A DNA stretch of 64,000 nt from Sphingomonas changbaiensis NBRC 104936 (GTDB lineage: Bacteria > Pseudomonadota > Alphaproteobacteria > Sphingomonadales > Sphingomonadaceae), in NCBI RefSeq assembly GCF_000974765.1, contig NZ_BBWU01000019.1, forward strand, positions 43,184 through 107,183. The letters are read 5' to 3'. Made by a program: the position numbers and the translations under genes. Positions 9,687 through 19,351 of this stretch are shown here, one piece after another. The notes below the pieces were generated by a model. The model worked only from the letters and a program-made list of their open reading frames with translations, made no database searches and was not told the origin of the DNA. Numbering within the stretch: the first letter of the stretch is position 1; each line of letters opens with the position of its first letter.

Positions 9687-11186
9687 TCAATATTGTCCGT
9701 ATCTACTCTTCACCGATGCGCGAAGCGCGGCGCTGTCATAGCCGATACCGTCCTTGAACACGATTTCGACCTGCTCGATGTCGGCAATGGTGCGAGACGG
9801 ATCGCCACGCACGACGATCAGGTCGGCGTTCTTGCCCGGTGCGATCGAGCCAATCCTGTCGGCCAGGCCGAGATAGGTCGCACCGTTGAGCGTCCCGATC
9901 CGGATCGCTTCCACTGGCGTGAACCCGGCCTCGACCAGCAGCTCGATCGCGCGCTGGTCGCCCCAGCCGGGGATGACATTGCCGGCGCCGGTGGGATCGG
10001 GGCCGGCGATCAACAAGCCGCCGGCCGTCGCGAAGGCGCGCTCCAGCTTCAGCTCGTTCGACCAGAGCTTTGCGCGCGCGGCCTTTCGTTCAGGCGGCGC
10101 GGTTTCGGTGAGCCGCCGGAGCTTTTGATAATCGGCGAGGGCCTGCGGCGTGAGGGTCGCCAGGGCGCCGTCCGGCAAGGCCCGGTAATCGGGAGAGCTG
10201 GGCTCGAACACGGGAAGCGTCGAGGTGATCGCGACATGGGCGTCGACCAGCGTCTTGATGAGCGCGCGGGCAGCCGGGCTGTCCGCGTCCATTCCGGCAA
10301 GCGTCGGCGCGCCGACGGTCTTTGGACACAGGTCCGGCTGCTTGCCGGGATCGTTCTGCGTATTGACCCAGAACCCATGCTCGAGATTGTCGATCCCGAG
10401 CGCGGCGGCTTCCGGGTAGCTGACGGAACAGAGATGGCCGGTAAGCTTCAGGCCGTGCCGGTGCGCTTCGTCGATGGCCGCCTTGAGCTCGTCGCGCGTG
10501 ATGTTCATGTACGCCTTGAACGACGTCACGCCTTCACCTGCCCAGAAGGCCACCGTGTCGCGCGCGTCTTCCGCGTCTCGCAGCTGGTGCATCTGGATAA
10601 AGGGACTGTTCTTCCCTTCAAGATAGGGTCCGGTCACGTCCATGTGCGGGCCGGCCAGCAGACCCGCGTCGATCTGGGCCTTCACGTTCAGGTCGGTGTA
10701 GGGCTCGACGCTGCCGGTCGTGCGCATCGTCGTCACCCCGGCGGCCAGATAAAGACGCGGCGCACTGAACGTCATCTGCGGGACGAGCGGAGTCGGCACG
10801 TCGGCATGCCCGTCCGCATCGAGATCGGGGCGCGCGATATAGTACATGTGATCGTGCATGCCGATGAGGCCAGGCAGGATCGTCCGGCCCGCAAGGTCCA
10901 CGACCGTCACGTCCGCCGGCAGGGATGCAGAACCCAGATCGATCGCAGTGATCCTGCCGCCTTCGAGGAGGATCGTGCGATCTTCGAGCGGCGGCCGGCC
11001 CGTGCCGTCGATGATGCGGACATGACGAAGCGCGATCCGCGGGGCGTCGACCTTCACGAAGGGGCGGATGGCGGGCTGCGGCGCTGTCCTGGGCGGCAAC
11101 ACACGGTCGGCGAAAGAGACGGCGGCCAGGCTCGACCCTGTGGCAAGCGCAGCCGCGAGGCTCGCGACGACAAATGGCAGCTTCAT
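9687..11186 (-). CDS. Secreted amidohydrolase-superfamily protein
   Basis: 499 residues with an N-terminal signal peptide (MKLPFVVASLAAALATGSSLA). The metal-binding HxH appears as GMHDHMYYI, then further ligands in FKAYMN, LTGHLCSV and NLEHGFWV, and the metal Asp in GPDPTGAGN, ending with the small beta-domain block IGSIAPGKNADLIVV. This is the imidazolonepropionase/prolidase-like subgroup of metal-dependent hydrolases, often cyclic-imidase or dipeptidase enzymes. The Lys in FKAY could be the carbamylated bridging ligand seen in binuclear members. It lies upstream of, and is probably co-transcribed with, an MFS exporter. The substrate is not predictable. Confidence 0.88.
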   Translation of the reverse strand: MKLPFVVASLAAALATGSSLAAVSFADRVLPPRTAPQPAIRPFVKVDAPRIALRHVRIIDGTGRPPLEDRTILLEGGRITAIDLGSASLPADVTVVDLAGRTILPGLIGMHDHMYYIARPDLDADGHADVPTPLVPQMTFSAPRLYLAAGVTTMRTTGSVEPYTDLNVKAQIDAGLLAGPHMDVTGPYLEGKNSPFIQMHQLRDAEDARDTVAFWAGEGVTSFKAYMNITRDELKAAIDEAHRHGLKLTGHLCSVSYPEAAALGIDNLEHGFWVNTQNDPGKQPDLCPKTVGAPTLAGMDADSPAARALIKTLVDAHVAITSTLPVFEPSSPDYRALPDGALATLTPQALADYQKLRRLTETAPPERKAARAKLWSNELKLERAFATAGGLLIAGPDPTGAGNVIPGWGDQRAIELLVEAGFTPVEAIRIGTLNGATYLGLADRIGSIAPGKNADLIVVRGDPSRTIADIEQVEIVFKDGIGYDSAALRASVKSRYGQY

Positions 11187-11267
11187 TTTACCGAGTCCCC
11201 TTGTTCCCAGCGCGAGCTTCTTTTCGGCAGGAACCCACCCGTCCGCAAGACGCAGGTAAGCCCGATC

Positions 11268-12899
11268 TCAAGCGGCTCGATCGCGGCTGCATTCGGCCAT
11301 GATCAGGTCACTCGCCTTCTCGGCGATCATGATCGTTGGGGCGTTGGTGTTGCCGGTGACCAGGGTCGGCATGATGCTGGCATCGACGACGCGGAGCCCG
11401 GTCAGGCCGCGGACCTTCAGGTTCGGGTCGACAACGCTGTTTTCATCGGCGCCCATGCGGCAGGTGCCAACCGGGTGATAGATCGTTTCCGCCCAGTCGC
11501 GGATCGCCGCGACCAGTTCCTCCCTGCCGGTGACGGCATCGCCTGGCCAGACTTCGGCGCCCCGGTATTCAGCGAAGGCGGGCGCCTGCGCGATCCGGCG
11601 CGTCACGTCGATACCGGCCAGGAGCGCTTCGAGATCGGCGGGCGCCGAAAGATAGTCGGGATCGATCGCCGGATGGGCTGCTGGATCCGCGGACTTGAGC
11701 CGGATGGTGCCGCGGCTTTCGGGCCGAAGCTGGCACAGGTGCATCTGGAAACCGTGCTCCGCACCGATTCCGCCGCGGCCGTGCGGGGGCACCAGCGCCG
11801 GCACGAAATGGATCTGCATGTCGGGCGCGGCGAGCCCGGGCCGGGTCGAGAAAAAGGCGCCGAGCGGCGTCGGAATATAGCTGCCCTGCCCTTGCTTGCG
11901 CAGCAGCCACTGCAGGAGCGTCGCAAGCTTCGGGATCAGGCCGGCATTGGCGTTGAGCGTGATCGGCTGCGTGCAGCGCCATTGCAGGATGACGTCGAGA
12001 TGATCCTGCAGATTGCGGCCTACCTCTGGGCTGTCCGCCACGACCGTTAGGCCGTGCTCCCGCAACTGCTCCGCGGGGCCGACGCCGGACAGCATCAGCA
12101 GCTGGGGCGAGTTGATCGTGCCGCCGCACAGGATCACCTCGCGCGCGCTGACCGCCTGCTGTGACCCGGCGCGGCGGAGCTGGACGCCCTTGGCCGTCCG
12201 CCCTTCAAAGAGCACCCGCTCGACCAGCACATCGGTCCAAATCTCAAGATTGGGGCGGGTGCGCGCCGGCTCCAGATAGGCCTTCGCGGCCGACCACCGG
12301 CAGCCATCCCTGGTCGTCGAATCGTAGATGCCGCCGCCCTCGATCCGGGCGCCGTTGAAATCGTCCGTTCGGCCGATACCCGCCTGATCGCACGCGCCCA
12401 GAAAGGCATCGACGAAGGGGTGATCCGCGTGTCGGATCGAGGTGTGCAGCGGGCCCTCGCCGCCATGAAATTCGCAGGCGCCGCGTTCCGAACTCTCGGC
12501 GCGCCGGAAATAGGGCAGCACGTCATGCCAGCCCCATCCGACGCAGCCCGACTGCGCCCATTGATCATAGTCGCTGGAATGGCCGCGGATGTAGACCATG
12601 CCGTTGATGGAAGAGGAGCCGCCCAGCGCCTTGCCGCGAGGCCAGTAGAGGCGGCGCCCGTTCAGGTGCCGCTGCGGCTCCGTCCAATAATTCCAGTTCG
12701 CCCGGTGCTGCTTCTCCGGCGGCAAGATCTGGGCGATGCCGGCCGGCATGTGGAACATCAGTCCCTTGTCGGCCCGCCCGGCCTCGAGCAGCAGCACGCG
12801 GGTGTCCGGGTCGGCGGACAGGCGATTTGCGAGCACGCACCCGGCGCTGCCGGCCCCGACGATCACGAAGTCATATGTTTCAGACAATCGGAACACCAT
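11268..12899 (-). CDS. GMC-family FAD oxidoreductase (choline/alcohol dehydrogenase-like)
   Basis: 543 residues. The N-terminal Rossmann FAD fold begins DFVIVGAGSAGCVLANRLS; the second GMC signature region is WPRGKALGGSSSINGMVYIRG, and the substrate-side block is CGGTINSPQLLMLSGVGP. The active-site His is in YHPVGTCRMG, followed by VVDASIMPTLVTGNTNAPTI. There is no signal peptide, so it is cytosolic, as for BetA/AlkJ-type dehydrogenases that oxidise primary alcohols. It stands alone between the amidohydrolase and the efflux operon; the alcohol oxidised cannot be inferred. Confidence 0.92.
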   Translation of the reverse strand: MVFRLSETYDFVIVGAGSAGCVLANRLSADPDTRVLLLEAGRADKGLMFHMPAGIAQILPPEKQHRANWNYWTEPQRHLNGRRLYWPRGKALGGSSSINGMVYIRGHSSDYDQWAQSGCVGWGWHDVLPYFRRAESSERGACEFHGGEGPLHTSIRHADHPFVDAFLGACDQAGIGRTDDFNGARIEGGGIYDSTTRDGCRWSAAKAYLEPARTRPNLEIWTDVLVERVLFEGRTAKGVQLRRAGSQQAVSAREVILCGGTINSPQLLMLSGVGPAEQLREHGLTVVADSPEVGRNLQDHLDVILQWRCTQPITLNANAGLIPKLATLLQWLLRKQGQGSYIPTPLGAFFSTRPGLAAPDMQIHFVPALVPPHGRGGIGAEHGFQMHLCQLRPESRGTIRLKSADPAAHPAIDPDYLSAPADLEALLAGIDVTRRIAQAPAFAEYRGAEVWPGDAVTGREELVAAIRDWAETIYHPVGTCRMGADENSVVDPNLKVRGLTGLRVVDASIMPTLVTGNTNAPTIMIAEKASDLIMAECSRDRAA

Positions 12900-12962
12900 C
12901 CCAGCCGCTTGGCCGGAAGGCTAATCGATCTCAGAGCGGCACTCCAGCCGTCCGGGCATTTT

Positions 12963-14423
12963 TCAGCGTTGGGCCAGGGCCGGCTGACCGATCCATCCGC
13001 CGGCCGTCGCGACATACAGGCGCGCCACGTTCAGGAACTGACGGGCACGCGCTTCGACCAGGTTCGATGTCGCGCGCTGGTACAGGCGCTCCGATTCCAG
13101 CACCTGGAGAATGCCGGAATTGCCGACCTCGAAGCTGCGGCGAGACAGTCCGAGCGATCGTTGCGCGACGCTGACGGCCTCCTGCTGGTTGGCGACCGAC
13201 CGGTTGTCGCTGTCGATCGCCTTGAGCAGGTCAGCGACCTGGCGGAAGGCGTCGAGCACGGTCTGGCGGTACGTCGCATCGGCGGCGCGCGCCTGATCGA
13301 TAGCCGCGCGGCGCTCGGCCTTCAGCGTGCCCCCGTGGAAGATCGGCGCCGCCAGTCCGGCGAACAGGTCGAAGCCGCGAAAGGCGCTGCCCAGCACATC
13401 GCCCAGATCGGGGGCGCCCTGCGTTGCCGTCGCCCCGAGCGTGATCGAGGGATAAAGCTGCGCGGTCGCAATACCGACATTGGCGGTGGCGGCGTGCAAC
13501 TGCGCCTCCGCCTGCAGGATGTCCGGTCTTTTGTGGACGAGCTCGGACGGAAGCGTCACCGGCACCTGTGTCGGCAAAGTCAGCCGGTCCATATCGAAAT
13601 CGGTCAGGCCGAGCTCGGAAGGCGGGATGCCCACGAGCGTGGCCAGCAGATGGCGCGCCTCGGCAAGCTGCTGGCCGAGTTGCGGTAGGTCGCCGCGATC
13701 GTTTTCGAGCTGGCTCTGCGCGTTCAACACTTCGACCAGCGTGCCCTCCCCTGCCCGCTGCCGCTTCTGCGTCAGGTCGACATTGCGCTGATCCTCCGCC
13801 AGCAACGTCTGCGCGGTCGCAATACGGGCCTGGATCGCAGCGATCAGCAGCACCTGGTTGACCACTTGACCGGCGATGGTCAGGTGGGCGGCCTCGGTCT
13901 GGCGCAACTGCGTTTCGGCCTGAGCGGCAGCCTTTTCGACCCGGCGACGATTGCCGCCGAACAGGTCGAGATCGTACGAAACGCCGCCGCCGATCGAATA
14001 GAGCGTGAACTCGGGATTGCCGCTGGGGTTGTCGAAGCCGAACGCCGCCAGATTGACCTGCTCGTGCTCGACCCGGCCATTGACGCCGACCTGCGGCAGC
14101 TGCCGTCCGCGCGCAGCGTTGACCTGCTCGCGCGCAGCGGCGAGCGTCGCGTTGCTGGCCTCCAGGCTGGCATTATGGGCAATCGCCTGATCGACGAGTT
14201 CGTCCAGGCGCGGCGATCCGAACGCGGTCCACCAGTGCAATGCCGGACCCGCGCCCGCCACGGCAACCGGTCCCGCGCCGCGCACAGAGGCACTCTCGCC
14301 CGGCGACACATAGTTGGTTGTCCCCGGCGCAGCAGGGCGTTCGAAATTCGAACCGACGGTGCAGCCGCCAAGCATCGAAGCAGCTGCGAGCGCCGGCAAG
14401 GCGGAGCGAAACAGGGAAGGCAT
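12963..14423 (-). CDS. NodT-family RND/EmrAB outer-membrane efflux lipoprotein
   Basis: 486 residues from the ATG just downstream of the DHA2 gene; the open frame continues far upstream but that part is out of frame with the real neighbour. The N-terminus MPSLFRSALPALAAASMLGGC is a lipoprotein signal with lipobox LGGC, and CTVGSNFERPAAP is the classic NodT/OprM start. Two outer-membrane-efflux repeats follow, with long Ala/Gln-rich helices and GIATAQLYPSITL in the second. As a TolC-type trimeric channel it completes the EmrA/EmrB-like pair encoded directly upstream. Confidence 0.92.
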   Translation of the reverse strand: MPSLFRSALPALAAASMLGGCTVGSNFERPAAPGTTNYVSPGESASVRGAGPVAVAGAGPALHWWTAFGSPRLDELVDQAIAHNASLEASNATLAAAREQVNAARGRQLPQVGVNGRVEHEQVNLAAFGFDNPSGNPEFTLYSIGGGVSYDLDLFGGNRRRVEKAAAQAETQLRQTEAAHLTIAGQVVNQVLLIAAIQARIATAQTLLAEDQRNVDLTQKRQRAGEGTLVEVLNAQSQLENDRGDLPQLGQQLAEARHLLATLVGIPPSELGLTDFDMDRLTLPTQVPVTLPSELVHKRPDILQAEAQLHAATANVGIATAQLYPSITLGATATQGAPDLGDVLGSAFRGFDLFAGLAAPIFHGGTLKAERRAAIDQARAADATYRQTVLDAFRQVADLLKAIDSDNRSVANQQEAVSVAQRSLGLSRRSFEVGNSGILQVLESERLYQRATSNLVEARARQFLNVARLYVATAGGWIGQPALAQR

Positions 14424-14428
14424 GACGG

Positions 14429-15949
14429 TCAGTCCATATGCATCGTGGGCGCCGCCGCTCCCTTGCGGGGCGGGCGCATGAACAGGATCAGGGGCGCCAC
14501 CACCAAGGTGACGACGAACAGGGCGTAGAAGGCGTCGATGTAGGACACCATGGCCGCCTGACGGGTGATTTCGCCGTTCAGCCGCGCGAGGCTGGCGATC
14601 GACGAGAAATCGAGATCGGGCATCGCACGCGCGACCGCGGGGTTGTCCGGCCCCACACCTTCCACCAGCCGTGCATGCACCGTGCTGGCGTTGCGGATCG
14701 TCATGAACTGCAAGACCGAGATGCCGATCGCCGAGCCGATATTGCGGATCAGCGTGAACATCGCCGCGCCCTCGTTGCGCAGCCGGGGATTCAGCGTGGC
14801 GAACGCGACTGTCGACAAGGGCACGAAAATCAGGCCGGTGCCGATGCCCTGCACGAACCCCGACGAGATGACGAGACTTTCGTCCATGCCCAACGAAAAG
14901 CCGCTCATCTTGTACGTCGACCAGGCGGCGAGTGCCAGGCCGGTGCCGATCAGGATGCGCGGGTCCACGCGTTTGATGAGCTGCCCGACGATGATCATCG
15001 ACACCATCGTGCCCATCCCGCGCGGCGCGGTGACGAGACCGGTGAGCACGACAGGATAGCCCATCAGCTCCTCCAGCATTGGGGGCAGCAGCGCCAGGAC
15101 GGCAAAGATCAGCACGCCCAGGAAAAAGCCGAAAACCGATGCCGAAACGAAATTGCGATCCGCGAACAGCGCGAGGTTGATGAACGGATGACGCGCCGTC
15201 AGCGTGTGGACGATAAACAGATAAAGGAAGAAGGCCGCCGCGACCGCCTCGACGCAAATCTCCAGGCTGGAGAACCAGTCGAGCTGCTGCCCCCGGTCGA
15301 GCATCAGCTGAAAGGAGGCGATGGCGAGCGCCAGCATTGCGAAGCCGAACAGGTCCAGCTTCGTCCGCTCGGTCGCCTTGCTCTCGCTGAGGAAGAACCA
15401 AAGCCCGGCAAAGGCCAACATGCCGATCGGCAGGTTGATGAAGAACACCCAGCGCCAGTTGTAATTGTCGGTGAGCCAACCGCCGAGCGCCGGGCCGATG
15501 ATGGGGCCAAGGATCGCGCCCATGCCCCAGATCGACATTGCCGGACCGTGCCGCTCGGGCGGATTGATGTCGAGCAGGATGGCCTGGCTCATCGGGACCA
15601 GCGCCGCGCCGAAAATGCCCTGGAGCAGGCGAAACCCGACCAGCTCGCCCAGGTTGACCGCAATCCCGCACAGTCCTGACGCGATCGTGAAGCCGACGAT
15701 CGAAAACAGCATCAGCCGCTTGCGCCCGAACCGTCCGGCCAGCCAGCCAGTCAGCGGCGTGCAGATCGCGGCAGCGATGATGTACGACGTCAGCACCCAC
15801 GTGATCTGGTCCGCCGACGCGGCGACGCTGCCCTGCATGTGCGGCAATGCGACGTTGGCGATGGTGGAATCGAGCGAGTTCATCACCGTCGCGGCCATGA
15901 CGGATGCGGTGATGAAACGACGCGTCATCGCGTCGGGGTAGCGGTCCAT
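14429..15949 (-). CDS. DHA2-family drug:H+ antiporter, EmrB/QacA type
   Basis: 506 residues starting MDRYPDAMTRRFIT; the ATG overlaps the HlyD-family stop (TGATG), which fixes the start. Fourteen hydrophobic helices are visible. Signature motifs are LDSTIANVALPHMQG (helix 1, motif D1), GWLAGRFGRKRLM (motif A) and GPALGGWL after ILGPIIGP (motif C, antiporter type). With the HlyD-like adaptor and NodT channel it forms an EmrAB-TolC-type tripartite pump exporting hydrophobic compounds such as uncouplers or aromatic acids. The substrate is unknown. Confidence 0.92.
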   Translation of the reverse strand: MDRYPDAMTRRFITASVMAATVMNSLDSTIANVALPHMQGSVAASADQITWVLTSYIIAAAICTPLTGWLAGRFGRKRLMLFSIVGFTIASGLCGIAVNLGELVGFRLLQGIFGAALVPMSQAILLDINPPERHGPAMSIWGMGAILGPIIGPALGGWLTDNYNWRWVFFINLPIGMLAFAGLWFFLSESKATERTKLDLFGFAMLALAIASFQLMLDRGQQLDWFSSLEICVEAVAAAFFLYLFIVHTLTARHPFINLALFADRNFVSASVFGFFLGVLIFAVLALLPPMLEELMGYPVVLTGLVTAPRGMGTMVSMIIVGQLIKRVDPRILIGTGLALAAWSTYKMSGFSLGMDESLVISSGFVQGIGTGLIFVPLSTVAFATLNPRLRNEGAAMFTLIRNIGSAIGISVLQFMTIRNASTVHARLVEGVGPDNPAVARAMPDLDFSSIASLARLNGEITRQAAMVSYIDAFYALFVVTLVVAPLILFMRPPRKGAAAPTMHMD

Positions 15950-17166
15950 CACCGGGACTGCGCAGCCCCCGCCCTGGGAGCGACGGGCCGTGTGTCGGGC
16001 CCGAACAGGTGCCGCTGATGGCCCGTATCGACGGTGACTTCGACGCTGAGCCCGGCATGGAGCGGCACGTCGTTCGGCACGCGGTCGATCGTCAGTTCGA
16101 CCGGCAAACGCTGGACAACCTTCACCCAATTGCCCGTCGCATTCTCGGCCGGCAGCACGGAAAAGCTGTTGCCGGTGCCCGGGCTGAAGCTGGTCACGTG
16201 TGCGGTCAGGTCAAGGTCGGGGAAGGCGTCGATCTTGATCGTCGCGGGCTGGCCGAGCCGCATATAGCGCAGCTGATTTTCCTTGAAATTGGCTTCGACC
16301 CAGATCCGCCTTCCCGCGAGCGAGAACACCGGCTTGGCGGCCGTGACATAGTCGCCGACCTGAAGCTGATCGACCTTGGCCGCGATGCCGTCCTGCGGGG
16401 CACGAACCACGGTGTAGCTGAGATTGAGCTTGGCGCGATCGAGGGCGGCCTGCGCCCGGCGCACGCTCGGCTGGTTGGCTGCGGGCGTGCCGACATCGCC
16501 CGACAGCGAGGCCTGAACGCTCGCATTATGCTGTTTCGCGGTCTCGATCGCCTGGGCCGCGGTGCGTGCGGCAAGCAGCGCCTGATCATATTGCGCCTGG
16601 CTCGAGATCCCCTCGGAGACCAGCGCCTTCTGGCGGGCTGCCTCGCGGTTTGCGAACAACAGCCGCTGCTGAGCGGCCGCGAGCTCCGACTGGCCCTGCG
16701 CATAATTGGCGCGCAGCGAGCCGACGTCGGTCACAGCCGCGGCGAACTGGGCCTGCGCCTCGTCGACCGCAACCTGATAGGGCTCCGGATCGATCCGGAA
16801 CAGCACGTCGCCTTTGTGCACGACCTGGTTGTTGCGAACCTCGACCGCGATCACCCGGCCGGCGACGTTGGGACTGACCGAGACAAGGCCGGACTGAAGA
16901 AAGGCGTTGTCCGTCGATTCGTAGCGACCGCCGTGCAGATAGAAGAACAACGCACCGAGGATCACGATCACCGGGGCAAGGAGCAGCAGGGGCTTTCGAA
17001 GCCGGCGGAGACGAGAGGGAGGCTCTTCGTTTTCTCCCGATTCCGAAGGCTGTCTGGGCGCGGTGCGTTCGGAAACGGTGTTGCTGTCGCCGGAAAACTC
17101 GTCGCCGAGCACGTCGTGCCCCTGCGCGTCTCGCCGGGCTTCGATGTGAGAAGCGCTATCCGCCAC
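15949..17166 (-). CDS. HlyD/EmrA-family membrane fusion (adaptor) protein
   Basis: 405 residues: a polar N-terminal tail of about 60 residues, one transmembrane helix (LLLLAPVIVILGALFFYL), then a lipoyl half-motif (VSPNVAGRVIAVEVRNNQVV), a long coiled-coil hairpin rich in Ala/Gln (about residues 130-225), the second lipoyl half (YTVVRAPQDGIAAKVDQLQV) and a beta-barrel ending near VDTGHQRH. This is the EmrA layout with a single N-terminal anchor. It is the first gene of the efflux operon and is transcribed divergently from a LysR regulator 123 bases away. Confidence 0.92.
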   Translation of the reverse strand: MADSASHIEARRDAQGHDVLGDEFSGDSNTVSERTAPRQPSESGENEEPPSRLRRLRKPLLLLAPVIVILGALFFYLHGGRYESTDNAFLQSGLVSVSPNVAGRVIAVEVRNNQVVHKGDVLFRIDPEPYQVAVDEAQAQFAAAVTDVGSLRANYAQGQSELAAAQQRLLFANREAARQKALVSEGISSQAQYDQALLAARTAAQAIETAKQHNASVQASLSGDVGTPAANQPSVRRAQAALDRAKLNLSYTVVRAPQDGIAAKVDQLQVGDYVTAAKPVFSLAGRRIWVEANFKENQLRYMRLGQPATIKIDAFPDLDLTAHVTSFSPGTGNSFSVLPAENATGNWVKVVQRLPVELTIDRVPNDVPLHAGLSVEVTVDTGHQRHLFGPDTRPVAPRAGAAQSR

Positions 17167-17289
17167 CTTGACCCCATATAATGCAGGATCGGCGGAGCGG
17201 CGCTGCCGACGATCTGTTTCGGCGGCTAGATAGGGCGAGTTTTATATGATGCTAATGAATTCTCGTCCCATGCTCTATGAGCCGCCTTC
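17167..17289. promoter_or_regulatory. Divergent efflux operon / LysR intergenic region
   Basis: This 123-base region separates the divergent emrA-like and lysR-family genes and must hold both promoters. Its middle is much more AT-rich than the neighbourhood (TTTTATATGATGCTAATGAA around 17239-17258). It is the natural place for a LysR-type T-N11-A site, but I could not pick one confidently. Regulation of the pump by the neighbouring LysR protein is inferred from this geometry only. Confidence 0.4.
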
Positions 17290-18222
17290 ATGATCCCCAT
17301 CGATCTGAATCTGCTGGCGGTGTTCGACGCCCTTCATGACCTCCGCAGCGTCACCAGGGCTGCGCAGCGGCTGAACCTGACGCAATCGGCGGTCAGCCAT
17401 GCGTTGCGGCGGCTGCGCGAATCCGTCGGCGATCCGCTGTTCATGCGATCCGGCGGCGCGCTGCAACCCACCGCTCGCGCCCGCGCGATGGCTCCCGAAA
17501 TCCGCGAAGGCCTGGTCCGGCTGGCGGCCGCGATGATGCCGCTCGAGTTCGACCCGGCCAAGGCCGTCCGCACCTTCACGCTGGCAGCCGGGTCGTATTT
17601 CTGTGCCCTGCTGATTCCAAAGCTGGTCGCGCGGGCGAGAGAGATTGCGCCGGGGATTACCTTCCGCATCGTACCCGTCAGCGCAGGCCTGCTGGCCGAA
17701 CTCGACGAGGGGACCGTCGAACTCGCCTTGGGCGCTTTTGACGGCGTCCCCGAGCGCGTGACGATCGAGACTCTGTTTCGCGAGGACCTGGTATGGATCG
17801 CGTCCAGAACGAACCCGATCTGCAAGCTGACGCTGGCTCTCGGCGAGGTCCTCCGGAACCCGCATCTGGTCATCGCGACCCGGCGAGAGTTCGAGCCGGT
17901 CAGGACGCTGCTCGCCGAAGGGCCGCTCGAGCGACAGCTGCTGAAGAACGCGCATCAGGGAGGCGCTCCGACCGACGGCGGCCCGGTGTCCGCAATCGTC
18001 TATGACGGCATGACCGCCGTGGCCGTGGTGGCGCAAACCGACATGGTGGCACTCGTCCCCCGACGCCTAGCCCGCAACGAGGCGACCCGGCTTGGACTTC
18101 GCATTCTGGAAACCGAGGAAGAGGGCAGCGGCATCGACCTGGCGATGATCAGCCACAGCCGGGCCTCATCGGACGCAGGGCTGGCATGGCTGAGATGCCT
18201 GATTGCAGAGCTCAGCAAATGA
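17290..18222 (+). CDS. LysR-family transcriptional regulator (NodD/PcpR-like)
   Basis: 310 residues. The winged helix-turn-helix occupies residues 5-65: LNLLAVFDALHDLRSVTRAA with recognition helix TQSAVSHALRRLRE and DPLFMRSGGALQPTARA, a very typical NodD/NahR/PcpR-type N-terminus. A periplasmic-binding-protein-like effector domain follows from about residue 90. It is divergent from the EmrAB/NodT efflux operon, suggesting that it senses a compound exported by the pump. No specific effector can be proposed. Confidence 0.9.
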   Translation: MIPIDLNLLAVFDALHDLRSVTRAAQRLNLTQSAVSHALRRLRESVGDPLFMRSGGALQPTARARAMAPEIREGLVRLAAAMMPLEFDPAKAVRTFTLAAGSYFCALLIPKLVARAREIAPGITFRIVPVSAGLLAELDEGTVELALGAFDGVPERVTIETLFREDLVWIASRTNPICKLTLALGEVLRNPHLVIATRREFEPVRTLLAEGPLERQLLKNAHQGGAPTDGGPVSAIVYDGMTAVAVVAQTDMVALVPRRLARNEATRLGLRILETEEEGSGIDLAMISHSRASSDAGLAWLRCLIAELSK

Positions 18223-18493
18223 TCTTGCCCAGAGACCCAGCCAAGAGGACCTTGATGCCTTTCGCCGATACGAACGCTCGAACGCCGCATCACGCCTGGG
18301 CTCTGGAGCATCAAGGCGGGGAGGACTGATGCCGGCGAACTTAGTGCCCACCTTTGAATGATCATGGCGGACTCGCTTCCCTCCGGCCCCAATCAAAGAT
18401 ATGCTCTGTCCGTAATTTGCTTTGGTTCCCGTGTAGATCGGTTGAACCAGGTCAGGCTCTTCCGGTCTGCGTTGTGCGCAGGGGGCGAAGAGC

Positions 18494-19351
18494 ATGATCG
18501 TGGCCATTGTCATCGCAGCGCTGGTGCTCGGCTCACTGCTGTTCCACTGGTTGAGCCCGTGGTGGATGACGCCGCTCGCGTCCAATTGGGGATCGATCGA
18601 CACCGCGCTGATCATCACGATGTGGATTTGCGCGGTCGCCTTCGTCGCGTTGAACCTGTTCATGGCGCTGACGATCTGGCGCTACCGGCATCGGCCGGGA
18701 AGCCGGGCCCATTACGAACCTGAGAATTCCCGGCTCGAGAAGCGTCTGACCCTTTGGACCGCCCTCGGCATCGCCGGAATGCTTGCGCCCGGCCTGCTCG
18801 CCTGGAACCAGTATGTGACCGTGCCGGCGGACGCGGCGGTGGTCGAGGCGAATGGCGAGCAATGGCGCTGGAGCTTCCGGCTGCCGGGTCGCGACGGCGT
18901 GCTCGGCACCGCGGAGCCGGCGCGCATCACCGCCGACAACGCGTTCGGCCTCAATCCGGACGATCCCTATGGGCGCGACGACCTGATCGTCGACACCGCC
19001 GAACTGCATCTGCCGGTGAACCGGCCGGTCAAGATGGTGCTGCGCTCCAAGGACGTGCTGCACGATTTCTATGTGCCCGAATTCCGCGCGAAGATGGACC
19101 TGGTGCCCGGTATCGTCACCTATTTCTGGCTAACCCCCACCCAGAAAGGCTCGTTCGATATCCTTTGCGCGGAGCTGTGCGGCACCGGCCACAGCCAGAT
19201 GCGCGGCACCGTCGTGGTCGAAGACGAAGCGAGCTACCGCAAGTGGCTCGGCGACCAGATGACGTTCGGCCAGATGATGGCGCAGGCCGGCGAGGGCCGA
19301 ACCCGCCTTGCCCGCGCGGACGCGAACCCGAGCAAGAGGGTGGCACGCTGA
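18494..19351 (+). CDS. coxB: Cytochrome c oxidase subunit II
   Basis: 285 residues. Two N-terminal hydrophobic helices (MIVAIVIAALVLGSLLFHWL and LIITMWICAVAFVALNLFMA, with a third near LGIAGMLAPGLLAW) precede a periplasmic cupredoxin domain. The binuclear CuA site is intact: His in VLHDFYVPEFRAKMD and C225-x3-C229-x3-H233-x2-M236 in CAELCGTGHSQM. It accepts electrons from cytochrome c and passes them to subunit I. No fused cytochrome c domain is present; a separate membrane-anchored cytochrome lies at the end of the operon. The stop overlaps the subunit I start (TGATG). Confidence 0.95.
   Translation: MIVAIVIAALVLGSLLFHWLSPWWMTPLASNWGSIDTALIITMWICAVAFVALNLFMALTIWRYRHRPGSRAHYEPENSRLEKRLTLWTALGIAGMLAPGLLAWNQYVTVPADAAVVEANGEQWRWSFRLPGRDGVLGTAEPARITADNAFGLNPDDPYGRDDLIVDTAELHLPVNRPVKMVLRSKDVLHDFYVPEFRAKMDLVPGIVTYFWLTPTQKGSFDILCAELCGTGHSQMRGTVVVEDEASYRKWLGDQMTFGQMMAQAGEGRTRLARADANPSKRVAR

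Noticed and set aside
9525..12050. An 841-residue open frame opposite the MFS, amidohydrolase and GMC genes
   Set aside because: It crosses three well-supported genes on the other strand, a typical effect of high GC.
14424..16058. The extension of the efflux lipoprotein frame to 1031 residues
   Set aside because: The upstream part is an alternative frame of the DHA2 transporter gene; the true start is the lipobox-bearing ATG at 14423.
18754..19350. N-terminal extension of cytochrome oxidase subunit I
   Set aside because: It overlaps coxB in another frame; the start is fixed by the TGATG overlap at 19351.
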